Positions 56,901 to 64,000 of a stretch of DNA of 64,000 nt are shown here, piece by piece. Each line of letters opens with the position of its first letter. Position 1 is the first letter of the stretch. Origin of the DNA: Phycisphaerae bacterium (GTDB lineage: Bacteria; Chloroflexota; Anaerolineae; 4572-78; J111); contig JANQQF010000070.1 in the NCBI GenBank assembly GCA_028285035.1, forward strand, positions 124,001 to 188,000. Reading direction: 5' to 3'. Made by a program: the position numbers and the translations under genes. A model generated the notes under the pieces. The model was given only the letters and a program-made list of their open reading frames with translations, did not search any database and had not been told where the DNA came from.

Positions 56901-58105
56901 ATGGAACCACCTCTGCCTATAGTTTTAGTGAATTTGATGGCGGCACAAGTGTTGCCATGTTTGACGGGGTTGAAGGGGATACCAGCTATTGGAATTTGAG
57001 CGACACAGATTGGTCTGTCACAAATGAGGCGTCTCGTACACCGTCTCAATCCTGGACTGATAGTCCTGGTTCAAATTACAGTTCCGGTGATTTCGACTTA
57101 ACAGCAAACTCTATCGCCCTAACAAATGATGCTATTCCAACCGTTTCTTTCTATAGCTGTCATGCCATAGATAGCGGCGATACAGGATTGTTACAAATAA
57201 AAACGGACAATACGAGTTGGGCCACGATTGCCACGTACAACGGCACGCAGGATTGGCAATATAAGCAAGTCAATGTAACCGAGGTCGTCGGAGTTGACAG
57301 CTTTGAGTTCCGCTTCCGATTGTCCACGAATGGTACCACTGAGAATGGCTGGTACGTCGATGATGTGATGGTTACCTTAGATGAGGATGCGGATGACGAC
57401 GGTTTATCCAATATGCTTGAAGGGGCCGCCAGTGAGACGGATACGGATGGTGACGATATTCCCGACTATCTAGACCCAGACTCGGACAATGATGGTATTT
57501 CGGATGAAGATGAAGGCAGCGGTAATTTGGATGGTGACCAGTTTCTTAACTTCCGTGATACTGACTCTGACAATGACGGCATTTTAGATGCAGATGAAGG
57601 TTCGGGCGACATAGACGGCGACGGCTTCAAAAACTTCGAAGATACTGATGCAGATGGGGATGACATTCCAGATCAGGATGAAGGTTCGGGTGACACAGAT
57701 GATGACGGCATTCCGGATTTCCTTGATACTGATGCCGATGGAGATAATATTCCGGATAAGATTGAAGGGACTGAAAATCCGGATGGTGATGAACTTCCAA
57801 ACTATCTTGACCCTGACTCTGATGGCGATGGATTTGGAGACGGTGTCGAGGGTTCTGGTGATGCTGATGCTGATGGGTTGAAAAACTTTGAAGACACCGA
57901 CTCCGATGGTGATGGTATTTTGGATGAAGTCGAAGGTAACGGGGATATGGATGGCGACGGTAAACCAAACTATCAAGATACTGACTCTGATGGGGATGGT
58001 AAGCCTGATATTATTGAAGGTACTGGCGACGCCAATGGTAATGGTATTCCAGATTATTTAGACCGTGGTGAGCTGCAAATTTTCTTACCCCTACTTATGA
58101 ACTAA
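53993..58105 (+). CDS. Giant secreted calcium-binding transglutaminase-like protein, paralogue 1
   Basis: 1370 residues from ATG 53993 (GAAGGAG upstream). A signal peptide (to about 33) is followed by calcium-binding repeats (DPDFDGLPTS, DPDSDDDGLTDGEE). After a beta domain comes a transglutaminase-like domain with Cys about 416 (DADCNGNASL) and His about 445 (HYDTATEVW); the site expected for the catalytic Asp is in WMVQRAY, with Arg. Three modules of about 150 residues each begin with a D-x-DGDGxxD-type site. A jelly-roll domain ending NGWYVDDV precedes about twelve thrombospondin-type-3 repeats and the C-terminal tail IFLPLLMN. It should be extracellular; cross-linking, protease-like or purely structural roles are all possible. 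Confidence 0.82.
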   Translation: MRVIGLKKFIHYLILSSWLTSLVVSSTVPAFAHTIQNHQSQSYTSHTRPLATGNSIDPDFDGLPTSVEEAGWYGDGGLTPYVTDPNDPDSDDDGLTDGEEQLYGTNPNDPKDPGLYVVYQNEFQTKKFYPWQQDGAVHANRYIVHSSLPNNIGSYVTGNNNQHDVIVRRGNLLHVGTPPGATLTVEPNSPNPDHDIFDKDINLTPLAPISNVCGGGWAIPIPADATAGSYTITASDGAGWEEELSLYVIFELDTPYDAADDLNDLTQDHIDVLGYDDDLNETRDEVTIYWDTSYEYQPFLGMNPNPYRNNHPVYGWGIGWDTDFTEQYVFEEHVMTAIQNQSDRDVAAWAVISYTDSILDFDALSFPNSTKKSLVYSSNFDLHPEWDTPEYLEQQGVITDPNDDAFEPNGIIDADCNGNASLAATFLKAAGFTARPIAVDWRTTHYDTATEVWLDGEWMVQRAYKPQGSSGDLRTREQFGSKYSSNNDLLLVSGPNWTFDQININYDDSTHEVEEDYRTDRVHDANLYPVKPPSMTVTSIISRWDWVETPIRAYWPGYEEPDTIANCSGDICESGGIGSFEVNSTSIIASTEAPEPTTAQFKEALADYGIDLDGDGRFDQFAIEIEVEVLEAGQYYIEGRINDLDPETRLGAQIDAIDQALEIVALEPGLHTIPLTFDGRTIGNKEADGPYILEWVRIATEANPEPHMSNGVVDEQWIDYITANYDDRDFEGPNASLSGVYSHDAQDTNGDGYIDRIVFNANLDIIQAGDFTLEASLVDATGKLIERNFWTGSGSQASITFDHLLGRTDSYFIRDVTLYGGNGEAIAFADEAYNANAGGYVYEIGSLYSSGIQTQSGETLSVTGSIPVDNDSDGDYDQLNFPVKVNISAGGQYKVEGWLESSTGALIALRDQEENWSSAGNKNTTLSFDGGTINDFAANGPYKLIGLKLFLWNGATNRYDVLLEDGEPANGTTSAYSFSEFDGGTSVAMFDGVEGDTSYWNLSDTDWSVTNEASRTPSQSWTDSPGSNYSSGDFDLTANSIALTNDAIPTVSFYSCHAIDSGDTGLLQIKTDNTSWATIATYNGTQDWQYKQVNVTEVVGVDSFEFRFRLSTNGTTENGWYVDDVMVTLDEDADDDGLSNMLEGAASETDTDGDDIPDYLDPDSDNDGISDEDEGSGNLDGDQFLNFRDTDSDNDGILDADEGSGDIDGDGFKNFEDTDADGDDIPDQDEGSGDTDDDGIPDFLDTDADGDNIPDKIEGTENPDGDELPNYLDPDSDGDGFGDGVEGSGDADADGLKNFEDTDSDGDGILDEVEGNGDMDGDGKPNYQDTDSDGDGKPDIIEGTGDANGNGIPDYLDRGELQIFLPLLMN

Positions 58106-58123
58106 GATAAGGCCAACTCAGGC

Positions 58124-58156
58124 AAAAAGGGGCGGTCTGTTTGACCGTCCCTTTTT
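58124..58156 (+). terminator. Intrinsic terminator after paralogue 1
   Basis: A 14-bp stem with one G-U pair, a 5-base loop and a run of T follow the stop codon by about 20 bases. Confidence 0.9.
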
Positions 58157-58399
58157 AATTCAAGTTTCATACTTTTTTATGACTATAGTACTATAACAAT
58201 AAGTTGTATTGTGCTCTTAAACTGTATCTGACTGATGGTAAGAGTAGAATTTTCTTAATCTATTTCAATCAATAGACTATCAATTCATATAAACCCTACA
58301 TTAAATCAAAATAGTAACTATTCAAACATATTTTTATTTTAGAATTCAATATTATTGTCCTTAACACTGTAACAAATTGGTACAAAAGGAAAGCAAACC

Positions 58400-61300
58400 A
58401 TGTTTGGAAATCATCGAAAACTCTTCCATATAGTGATCCTATTCCTTTGGGTCGCATCTCTCTTGATCACCCCCATAAGCGCCTTTGCTTATGATGGGCA
58501 GCCCACTTATCTACACCAACACCAAAGCCTAAGTCGGGCCGCAGTCCAATCACAAACACTGCCTGACCCAGACTTTGACGGTCTATCAACAACTGTTGAG
58601 GAAGCCGGTTGGTATAATAGTGAAGGTGAGGGCCCTTACACCACCGACCCAAATGATCCAGACTCAGATGATGATGGGTTATCTGATGGGGAAGAACAGT
58701 TGTATGGCACAGATCCAAATGATGATAAAAGTCCAGGGTTGTATGTTGTCTATCGCGATGAGTATCAAACCCGTAAATTTTACCCCTGGAACCAAGAGGG
58801 GGCCGTCCATGCTAATCGTTCTATTGTTCATAGCTCATTACCAAACACAAAAGGCTTCTCCGTCCAAGGGAACAATTACCAACACGATATTGTCGTTCGA
58901 CGAGGCCAAACTTTGTACATCGGTGGTCCCCCAGGAGCGACCTTAGAGATTAATGAGTTAGATGACTATTCAGTATTTGGGTATAAACCAAACGGGGACG
59001 ATCCAAATATCGATTTGACTGATTTAGCCCCAATTAATCATGTTTGTGGTAATGGTTGGACAGTCCAAATCCCAGCCGATGCAACGACAGGGACCTACCA
59101 ATTGGTCGCCTCAGATGGGGCTGGCTGGGTAGAAATATTAACCTTATATGTTCTGTTTGAATTGGAAACCCCATTTGACGACCCCAGCCCAGATAGTTTG
59201 CACGACCTAACCCAACAGCACATCGATATTTTAGGTTACAATGACGATCTCAATGAAGATCGTGACATACATACCGTTTACTGGGACACATCCTATGATT
59301 ACATTGACGATCCTGACTTTGAGGATGACGATCACCCAGTATATGGCTGGGGAATTGGGTGGGACACAGACTATAATGAGCAGTATTTTGTTGAAAATTA
59401 CTTTATGCGTGGTATGCAGGGCCATACAGATCGGGAAGAAGCGATCCTCAGCCTCTTCGATTATACAGACTCGATATTAGACTTCAATGCGTTATCATTT
59501 CCCAATTCCTCACGCGCATCCTTGACCAACGAAGACTATGACGTAATTAGTACAGAAGGAAATCATCTCTCACCAGATCACAGTAATATTGAAAATCTCA
59601 AAAACCCTAATGGCATCATCGATGCAGATTGTAATGGTAATGCCAGTTTAGCCACGAGTTTCTTAAAAGCCGCTGGGTTTGTGGCCCGCCCCATTGCCGT
59701 AGATTGGAAATCAAGACACTATGATACGGCCACCGAAGTTTGGGTCGACGGCGAATGGATGGTACAGCGGGCGTATTTTCCAACACATAGTGATCATCGG
59801 CTTCGCACCCGAGCTCAATATGGCAATGCAGTATATAAAGATACAAACGATTTAATTCTGGTTGTTGGCCCAGACTTCCAAATGGATCAAATCAATGTTA
59901 AGTATGCGGGACTTGAGGTTGAAGATTATCGAACAGATCGTATTGAAAGTTCAAATATATATCCACATTTTCCGGCTGGTCAAGTTGGTGTAACTAGTGT
60001 CATCAGCCGCTGGAATTGGGTTGAAACACCAATTAAGGATTATTGGCCTGGTGCAGAAGAGCCCACCACGATTTCTGATTGTAGCAACGATGTTTGTGAA
60101 GGGGGAAGTATTGGTACGTTAGGAAATCTCAGCTTAGATGAAGAAAATGTACAAACCAATACCCCGTCTGGCCCAGCCTATCTCAATCAAATCACAACTG
60201 ACTATGTTCTCGATTTGGATAGCGATGGTCAATATGACCAATTATACATCGAAGCCGAAATTCAGGTTGAAGTCGCCGATGAGTATTACATTGAGGCTCG
60301 CCTCAACGATTTGGATGAAACCACACGAATGGGGGGACAAGTTAACGCCATTGATCAGGCCACAAAAATCCTCTACCTAGAACCAGGCACGCATACGATA
60401 TCACTCCCCTTTAGCGGCAAAATGGTCGGTCTAAAAGAAGCAATAGGACCCTATGTCGTCGATTGGTTCCGTATTACAACCGAAGCCAACCCCCTACCTC
60501 ATACAGACAATGGATTGGTTAGCCAAGAAGTTCCTAACTACGTTACTAGTGCTTATCACTTTAGCGAATTTACTGGGGCAACTGCGGGTTTGAGTGGTCA
60601 GTATCAACACCAGGCTCAGGACACAAATAACGATGGGTATATTGATCAATTAACGATTAATACCAACCTCGACATCTACAAAAATGGAACCTATCAAGTT
60701 GATGCCATTCTAAGTACTGTCACAGGTGAAAAAGTAGCCACAGCTCAATGGAGCGGTAACAATGGTCAAGTCACGTTGCAGTTCGATGCAATTTTGGCTC
60801 GCACGGATAGCTACTACTTACAAGAAATCATTCTTCATGACGAAAATGGGGGTGTAATTGAGCACATTGAGCCTGTTCACCGTCGTGATTTAAGTAGTTA
60901 TCCATATGAAGTTGGAGTACTTTATGGCTCACAATTACAAACATTGTCAAACAACAACATCATATCTGTAAACAGTATTGCCACGACCGACAGTGACACA
61001 GATAGTCGTTTTGACACGCTAAACTATGAGATCGGCGCAACAGTCGTTAGTGATGGGCAATACAAAGTCGAAGCCTGGCTCGAAAGTGGGAATGGGACCC
61101 TATTAGCATACGAAGAAATCGTAGCCAATTGGACTGCGGGTAATAATACTGCCACGTTAGAGTTTGATGGCATAACCCTTAACGCCTTTGGGGCAAATGG
61201 CCCTTACAAACTCATTGGTCTCAAATTACTGAAATGGAATGGCAGTAGCTATGACGAGCTTCTGTCCGAGGGTGAACCAGCAAACGGCACCAGTTCAGCC

Positions 61301-62251
61301 TTTACCTATGACCAATTTGATGGTGACACCTACGCCATTTTGGATAACATTGAAGGTGATACCACCATCAATTGGACAACAGGGTCAACGGAATGGACTG
61401 TAACAACCGAAGCGGCACATACCCCGTCTCGTTCTTGGACAGATAGCCCTAGCTCAGACTACAGCGCAAATTCATCAAACCGATTGACCGCGAAAGCAAT
61501 TGACTTGACGGGTATGCCTGTCCCTGAAATCTCGTTCTGGAGCTGCCACGATATTGATACTGGACCCGGTGACATTGGTCAATTCCAAATCCGCCCAGTT
61601 GGAGGGGGTTGGGCTACCATTGCCTCATTTGATGGGGCCAGTGATGATTGGAGCCTAAACCAATATAGTTTAGACCAAACATTAGGGGATGCTAACTTCC
61701 AGTTCCGCTTCCAACTAATAAGTGATAATGACGGTAACCAAAAAGATGGCTGGTACATTGACGATGTCGCTCTCCTGCTCAATTATGATGTTGATAATGA
61801 TGGCCTAACCAACGAAGAGGAGGGGGCTGATAAAGGTACCAACTCAGATAATGACAGCACCCCCGATTACCAAGATGATGACTCCGATAACGATGGGTTA
61901 CTTGATGCAGATGAAGGGAATAACGATCCAGACAATGATGATCTGCCAAGTTATATCGACCCCGACTCTGATAATGATGGTATTCCTGATGGAGATGAAG
62001 GCACAGAAGATATCGATGGTGATGGGATAGGTAACTTTGAGGACACCGACTCCGATGGAGATAACATCGATGACGCTACAGAAGGTACGGAGGATACCGA
62101 CGGGGATGGGACACCAAATAGCCGTGATACAGACTCAGATGGTGATGGTACACCAGATAGTGAGGAAGGAGTCGGCGACTCAGATGGTGATAGTGTACCT
62201 GACTATCTTGATTTTGATGGCGGGATATTCTTACCCTTGATTATCAAGTAA
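58400..62251 (+). CDS. Giant secreted calcium-binding transglutaminase-like protein, paralogue 2
   Basis: 1283 residues with the same architecture as its neighbour: signal peptide, N-terminal calcium repeats (DPDSDDDGLSDGEE), transglutaminase-like domain (DADCNGNASL, HYDTATEVW, WMVQRAY), three beta modules, jelly-roll (DGWYIDDV), a shorter thrombospondin-type-3 stalk of about ten repeats, and the tail GGIFLPLIIK. AAAAGGA lies 9 bases before the ATG. The upstream region has only one TTCAAAC (58321-58327), so it lacks the repeat-type promoter of the other two. The terminator before it suggests separate transcription. Confidence 0.82.
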   Translation: MFGNHRKLFHIVILFLWVASLLITPISAFAYDGQPTYLHQHQSLSRAAVQSQTLPDPDFDGLSTTVEEAGWYNSEGEGPYTTDPNDPDSDDDGLSDGEEQLYGTDPNDDKSPGLYVVYRDEYQTRKFYPWNQEGAVHANRSIVHSSLPNTKGFSVQGNNYQHDIVVRRGQTLYIGGPPGATLEINELDDYSVFGYKPNGDDPNIDLTDLAPINHVCGNGWTVQIPADATTGTYQLVASDGAGWVEILTLYVLFELETPFDDPSPDSLHDLTQQHIDILGYNDDLNEDRDIHTVYWDTSYDYIDDPDFEDDDHPVYGWGIGWDTDYNEQYFVENYFMRGMQGHTDREEAILSLFDYTDSILDFNALSFPNSSRASLTNEDYDVISTEGNHLSPDHSNIENLKNPNGIIDADCNGNASLATSFLKAAGFVARPIAVDWKSRHYDTATEVWVDGEWMVQRAYFPTHSDHRLRTRAQYGNAVYKDTNDLILVVGPDFQMDQINVKYAGLEVEDYRTDRIESSNIYPHFPAGQVGVTSVISRWNWVETPIKDYWPGAEEPTTISDCSNDVCEGGSIGTLGNLSLDEENVQTNTPSGPAYLNQITTDYVLDLDSDGQYDQLYIEAEIQVEVADEYYIEARLNDLDETTRMGGQVNAIDQATKILYLEPGTHTISLPFSGKMVGLKEAIGPYVVDWFRITTEANPLPHTDNGLVSQEVPNYVTSAYHFSEFTGATAGLSGQYQHQAQDTNNDGYIDQLTINTNLDIYKNGTYQVDAILSTVTGEKVATAQWSGNNGQVTLQFDAILARTDSYYLQEIILHDENGGVIEHIEPVHRRDLSSYPYEVGVLYGSQLQTLSNNNIISVNSIATTDSDTDSRFDTLNYEIGATVVSDGQYKVEAWLESGNGTLLAYEEIVANWTAGNNTATLEFDGITLNAFGANGPYKLIGLKLLKWNGSSYDELLSEGEPANGTSSAFTYDQFDGDTYAILDNIEGDTTINWTTGSTEWTVTTEAAHTPSRSWTDSPSSDYSANSSNRLTAKAIDLTGMPVPEISFWSCHDIDTGPGDIGQFQIRPVGGGWATIASFDGASDDWSLNQYSLDQTLGDANFQFRFQLISDNDGNQKDGWYIDDVALLLNYDVDNDGLTNEEEGADKGTNSDNDSTPDYQDDDSDNDGLLDADEGNNDPDNDDLPSYIDPDSDNDGIPDGDEGTEDIDGDGIGNFEDTDSDGDNIDDATEGTEDTDGDGTPNSRDTDSDGDGTPDSEEGVGDSDGDSVPDYLDFDGGIFLPLIIK

Positions 62252-62275
62252 GCATCTCAAAAACGTAAGCTCAGC

Positions 62276-62313
62276 AAAAAGAGACCAATTTGTAATTCAA
62301 ATTGGTCTCTTTT
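62276..62313 (+). terminator. Intrinsic terminator after paralogue 2
   Basis: A 15-bp perfect stem with a 7-base loop and T-rich end about 25 bases after the stop codon; it is nearly symmetrical and may work in both directions. Confidence 0.92.
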
Positions 62314-62393
62314 AATTTTTAAGGACTTAAAATCCTTAAAATCCCACGTCTTTACAAAAAAGTAGGACTAATTGGCTGGTCAGAATCTGTAGA

Positions 62394-62428
62394 TTCAAAC
62401 CAAATTCAAACGAATTATCCGTTATACT
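62394..62428 (+). promoter_or_regulatory. Direct repeat promoter of paralogue 3
   Basis: TTCAAAC at 62394-62400 and 62405-62411 are 11 bases apart; TATACT follows at 62423-62428. The layout matches the promoter of paralogue 1 with one repeat fewer. Confidence 0.55.
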
Positions 62429-62520
62429 GGTTGCAACTGAAATTTTAGTGCAGAAAATTGTGTCATTTAGACACATCATCTAATTTTTTGCAGATTAACA
62501 ACCAACATAAAGGTATTTTT

Positions 62521-64000
62521 ATGAAAAAGGGTCGTTTGAACACAATCATCAATTTAACAATTCTGACAAGTCTCGTAGCATCATCACTACTCACACCACT
62601 TTCAGCCTCCGCCAGCCACATTATTCCTACTTCAGGAGCTCACGTGCGGACCGAGTCACATGCACCGATGTTGCAAAGTAGCAATCTGCTTGATCCTGAC
62701 TTTGATGGTATTCCAACCAGTCTGGAGGAAGCAGGTTGGTCACACGAAGGGGGCGGTCCTTATGTTACCAATCCCAACAATCCTGACACAGATGGTGATG
62801 GTCTGTCGGATGGGACAGAGCATCTTTATCAAACAAACCCAAATGACGATAAAAGCCCCGGCCTCTACGTTGAATATCGTTCTGAATACCAAACCAAAAA
62901 ATATTATCCTTGGCAACAGGCAGGGGCGCTCCAAGCAGATCGCTTTATTGTTCACACCGAGCTTGCCGATGAAACAAAACACGACATCATAGTCCGACGG
63001 GGCACAACCCTGCAACTTGGAGGTCCGATTGGTGCTACGCTAGAAATCATCAAAGCTGACTCCGGCTTAACAGATCTCCAACCCCTCTCCCACATCTGTA
63101 GTGGCGGTGGCTGGGCTATCCCTATTCCTGAAGATGCCAAAACAGGCACCTACACCTTGCGAGCGACTGATGGTGGCTGGCAAGAAGAATTAACCCTCTA
63201 CGTCATTTTTGAACTAGATCAACCCGATGGGGGTGAATTAACACAAACCCACGTGGATAGCTTTAGTTACAATGATGATCTCGATAATCACCGTGACTCA
63301 ATTGCTATTTATTGGGACACTTCATATGACACCAACTCAACCACATATTGGGATCACGATGTATATGGTTGGGGAATCGGTTGGGAAACTGATTTTACCG
63401 AACAGTATGTCTTTGAAGATCGAGTAATGACCGCATTACAAGGCTTTGATGACAAACGAGCCGCTGCGAATGCTCTCCGAAACTACACCGACACAATTGT
63501 CGATTTTAATGCCTATGCGTTCCCAAACTCAAGCCAAGACGCCTTGTTAAACAGTTATTACGATTATAACAGCCGTGATGGCGAGTATATTCACGAAAAT
63601 GACACACACACACCCAACGGGACAATTGATGCCGATTGTAATGGTAACGCCAGTGTATATACAACATTCTTACGATCAGCCGGATTAACAGCCCGACCGA
63701 TGGCCGTTGATTGGGGCTGGGCCCATTACGACACCGCAACCGAAGTATGGGTTGATGGTCAATGGTTGGTACAACGGGCTTACTACCCTTGGGGCAATGA
63801 TCTTCACACCCGACAACAATGGGGTCAATCCAAATACTGGAACCAGCACGACTTAATTTTGGTGGCTGGACCCGAGTGGCAATTTGATCAAATAAATATT
63901 GATTATCAAGGGGCTGAAGTAGAGGATTATTTCACTCGTCGCAAGTATGAAAATGGCAGTTGGGTTGAATATCCTCACCAATATGGAACAGCAGTTAGCG
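62521..64000 (+). CDS. Giant secreted calcium-binding transglutaminase-like protein, paralogue 3 (3' end outside window)
   Basis: 493 residues are visible from ATG 62521 (AAAGG 7 bases upstream) with the frame open to the last base. A signal peptide (to about 33, ending SASA) is followed by calcium repeats (DPDFDGIPTS, DTDGDGLSDGTE) and the transglutaminase-like domain with DADCNGNASV, HYDTATEVW and WLVQRAY. It is the most diverged of the three but shares all N-terminal landmarks, including the ordered YYPWQQ and GWGIGWETDF motifs. The tail, and whether it has the thrombospondin stalk, cannot be seen. Confidence 0.8.
   Translation, partial: MKKGRLNTIINLTILTSLVASSLLTPLSASASHIIPTSGAHVRTESHAPMLQSSNLLDPDFDGIPTSLEEAGWSHEGGGPYVTNPNNPDTDGDGLSDGTEHLYQTNPNDDKSPGLYVEYRSEYQTKKYYPWQQAGALQADRFIVHTELADETKHDIIVRRGTTLQLGGPIGATLEIIKADSGLTDLQPLSHICSGGGWAIPIPEDAKTGTYTLRATDGGWQEELTLYVIFELDQPDGGELTQTHVDSFSYNDDLDNHRDSIAIYWDTSYDTNSTTYWDHDVYGWGIGWETDFTEQYVFEDRVMTALQGFDDKRAAANALRNYTDTIVDFNAYAFPNSSQDALLNSYYDYNSRDGEYIHENDTHTPNGTIDADCNGNASVYTTFLRSAGLTARPMAVDWGWAHYDTATEVWVDGQWLVQRAYYPWGNDLHTRQQWGQSKYWNQHDLILVAGPEWQFDQINIDYQGAEVEDYFTRRKYENGSWVEYPHQYGTAVS

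Noticed and set aside
57390..58060. A regular repetitive stretch that could be mistaken for a CRISPR array
   Set aside because: The repeats are in-frame codons of thrombospondin-type-3 calcium motifs and vary in length and sequence; there are no constant repeats with unique spacers.

Overview
The window is chromosomal DNA of moderate GC from a bacterium that I place, by inference, in the Chloroflexota, probably near Anaerolineae. The reasons are a beta' RNA polymerase subunit with a long coiled-coil insertion, a lipoprotein with a Thr/Pro-rich linker, a giant BTAD-AAA-TPR regulator, very large secreted calcium-binding proteins ending in a short '(Y/F)LP-hydrophobic' tail, and many short intergenic hairpin repeats. 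No tRNA, rRNA or CRISPR array was seen.

Layout. 1-4.1 kb: tail of a transporter-like protein with UspA domains, a lipoprotein glycoside hydrolase, a small membrane protein and a membrane metallophosphoesterase. 4.1-13.7 kb: information-processing genes on the minus strand (gyrA, rpsU, rpoC, a tyrosine recombinase, and prfB with its programmed +1 frameshift). 13.9-21.7 kb: a 31-repeat pentapeptide protein, a YfhO-type membrane protein with a GT39-type glycosyltransferase, a CYTH phosphatase/cyclase, RtcB and a small orphan ORF. 22.0-28.5 kb: an NCS1-type permease that seems to start at a rare ATC codon, followed by three signalling proteins (TPR-PAS-GAF kinase, double receiver, receiver-kinase-receiver) with no DNA-binding output. 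28.6-41.8 kb: metabolic genes, including NnrE, a DUF819 membrane protein, a PEP-mutase-like enzyme and a minus-strand aromatic-catabolism set (homoprotocatechuate 2,3-dioxygenase, CHMS dehydrogenase, ThDP enzyme, aminotransferase, AraC regulator) mixed with a P-loop protein of unknown role, a secreted beta-helix protein and an HD phosphohydrolase. 42.0-46.4 kb: a zinc-ribbon protein and the conserved yqeY-pgpH-ybeY-dgkA block. 46.7-50.1 kb: the BTAD-AAA-TPR regulator.

The most unusual part is 50.3-64.0 kb. An unassigned three-gene set (ATP-grasp enzyme plus two alpha/beta-hydrolase esterases) lies divergent to three tandem paralogues of about 1300-1370 residues; the third runs off the window. 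Each complete paralogue has a signal peptide, N-terminal calcium-binding repeats, a transglutaminase-like domain with Cys and His but apparently not the usual Asp, three repeated beta modules, a jelly-roll domain, a thrombospondin-type-3 calcium stalk and a short hydrophobic C-terminal motif. Two of the three promoters carry 7-bp direct repeats at an exact 11-bp period just upstream of the -10 box, the layout of a Pho box but with a different sequence. I read this as a coordinately regulated cell-surface system that has not been described to my knowledge; the link to the esterase/ATP-grasp genes is inference from position only.

In the aromatic region, aminotransferase, ThDP enzyme, dehydrogenase and ring-cleaving dioxygenase could in principle take tyrosine via 4-hydroxyphenylpyruvate and homoprotocatechuate to ring-cleavage products, but the hydroxylase and the lower-pathway genes are not in this window.
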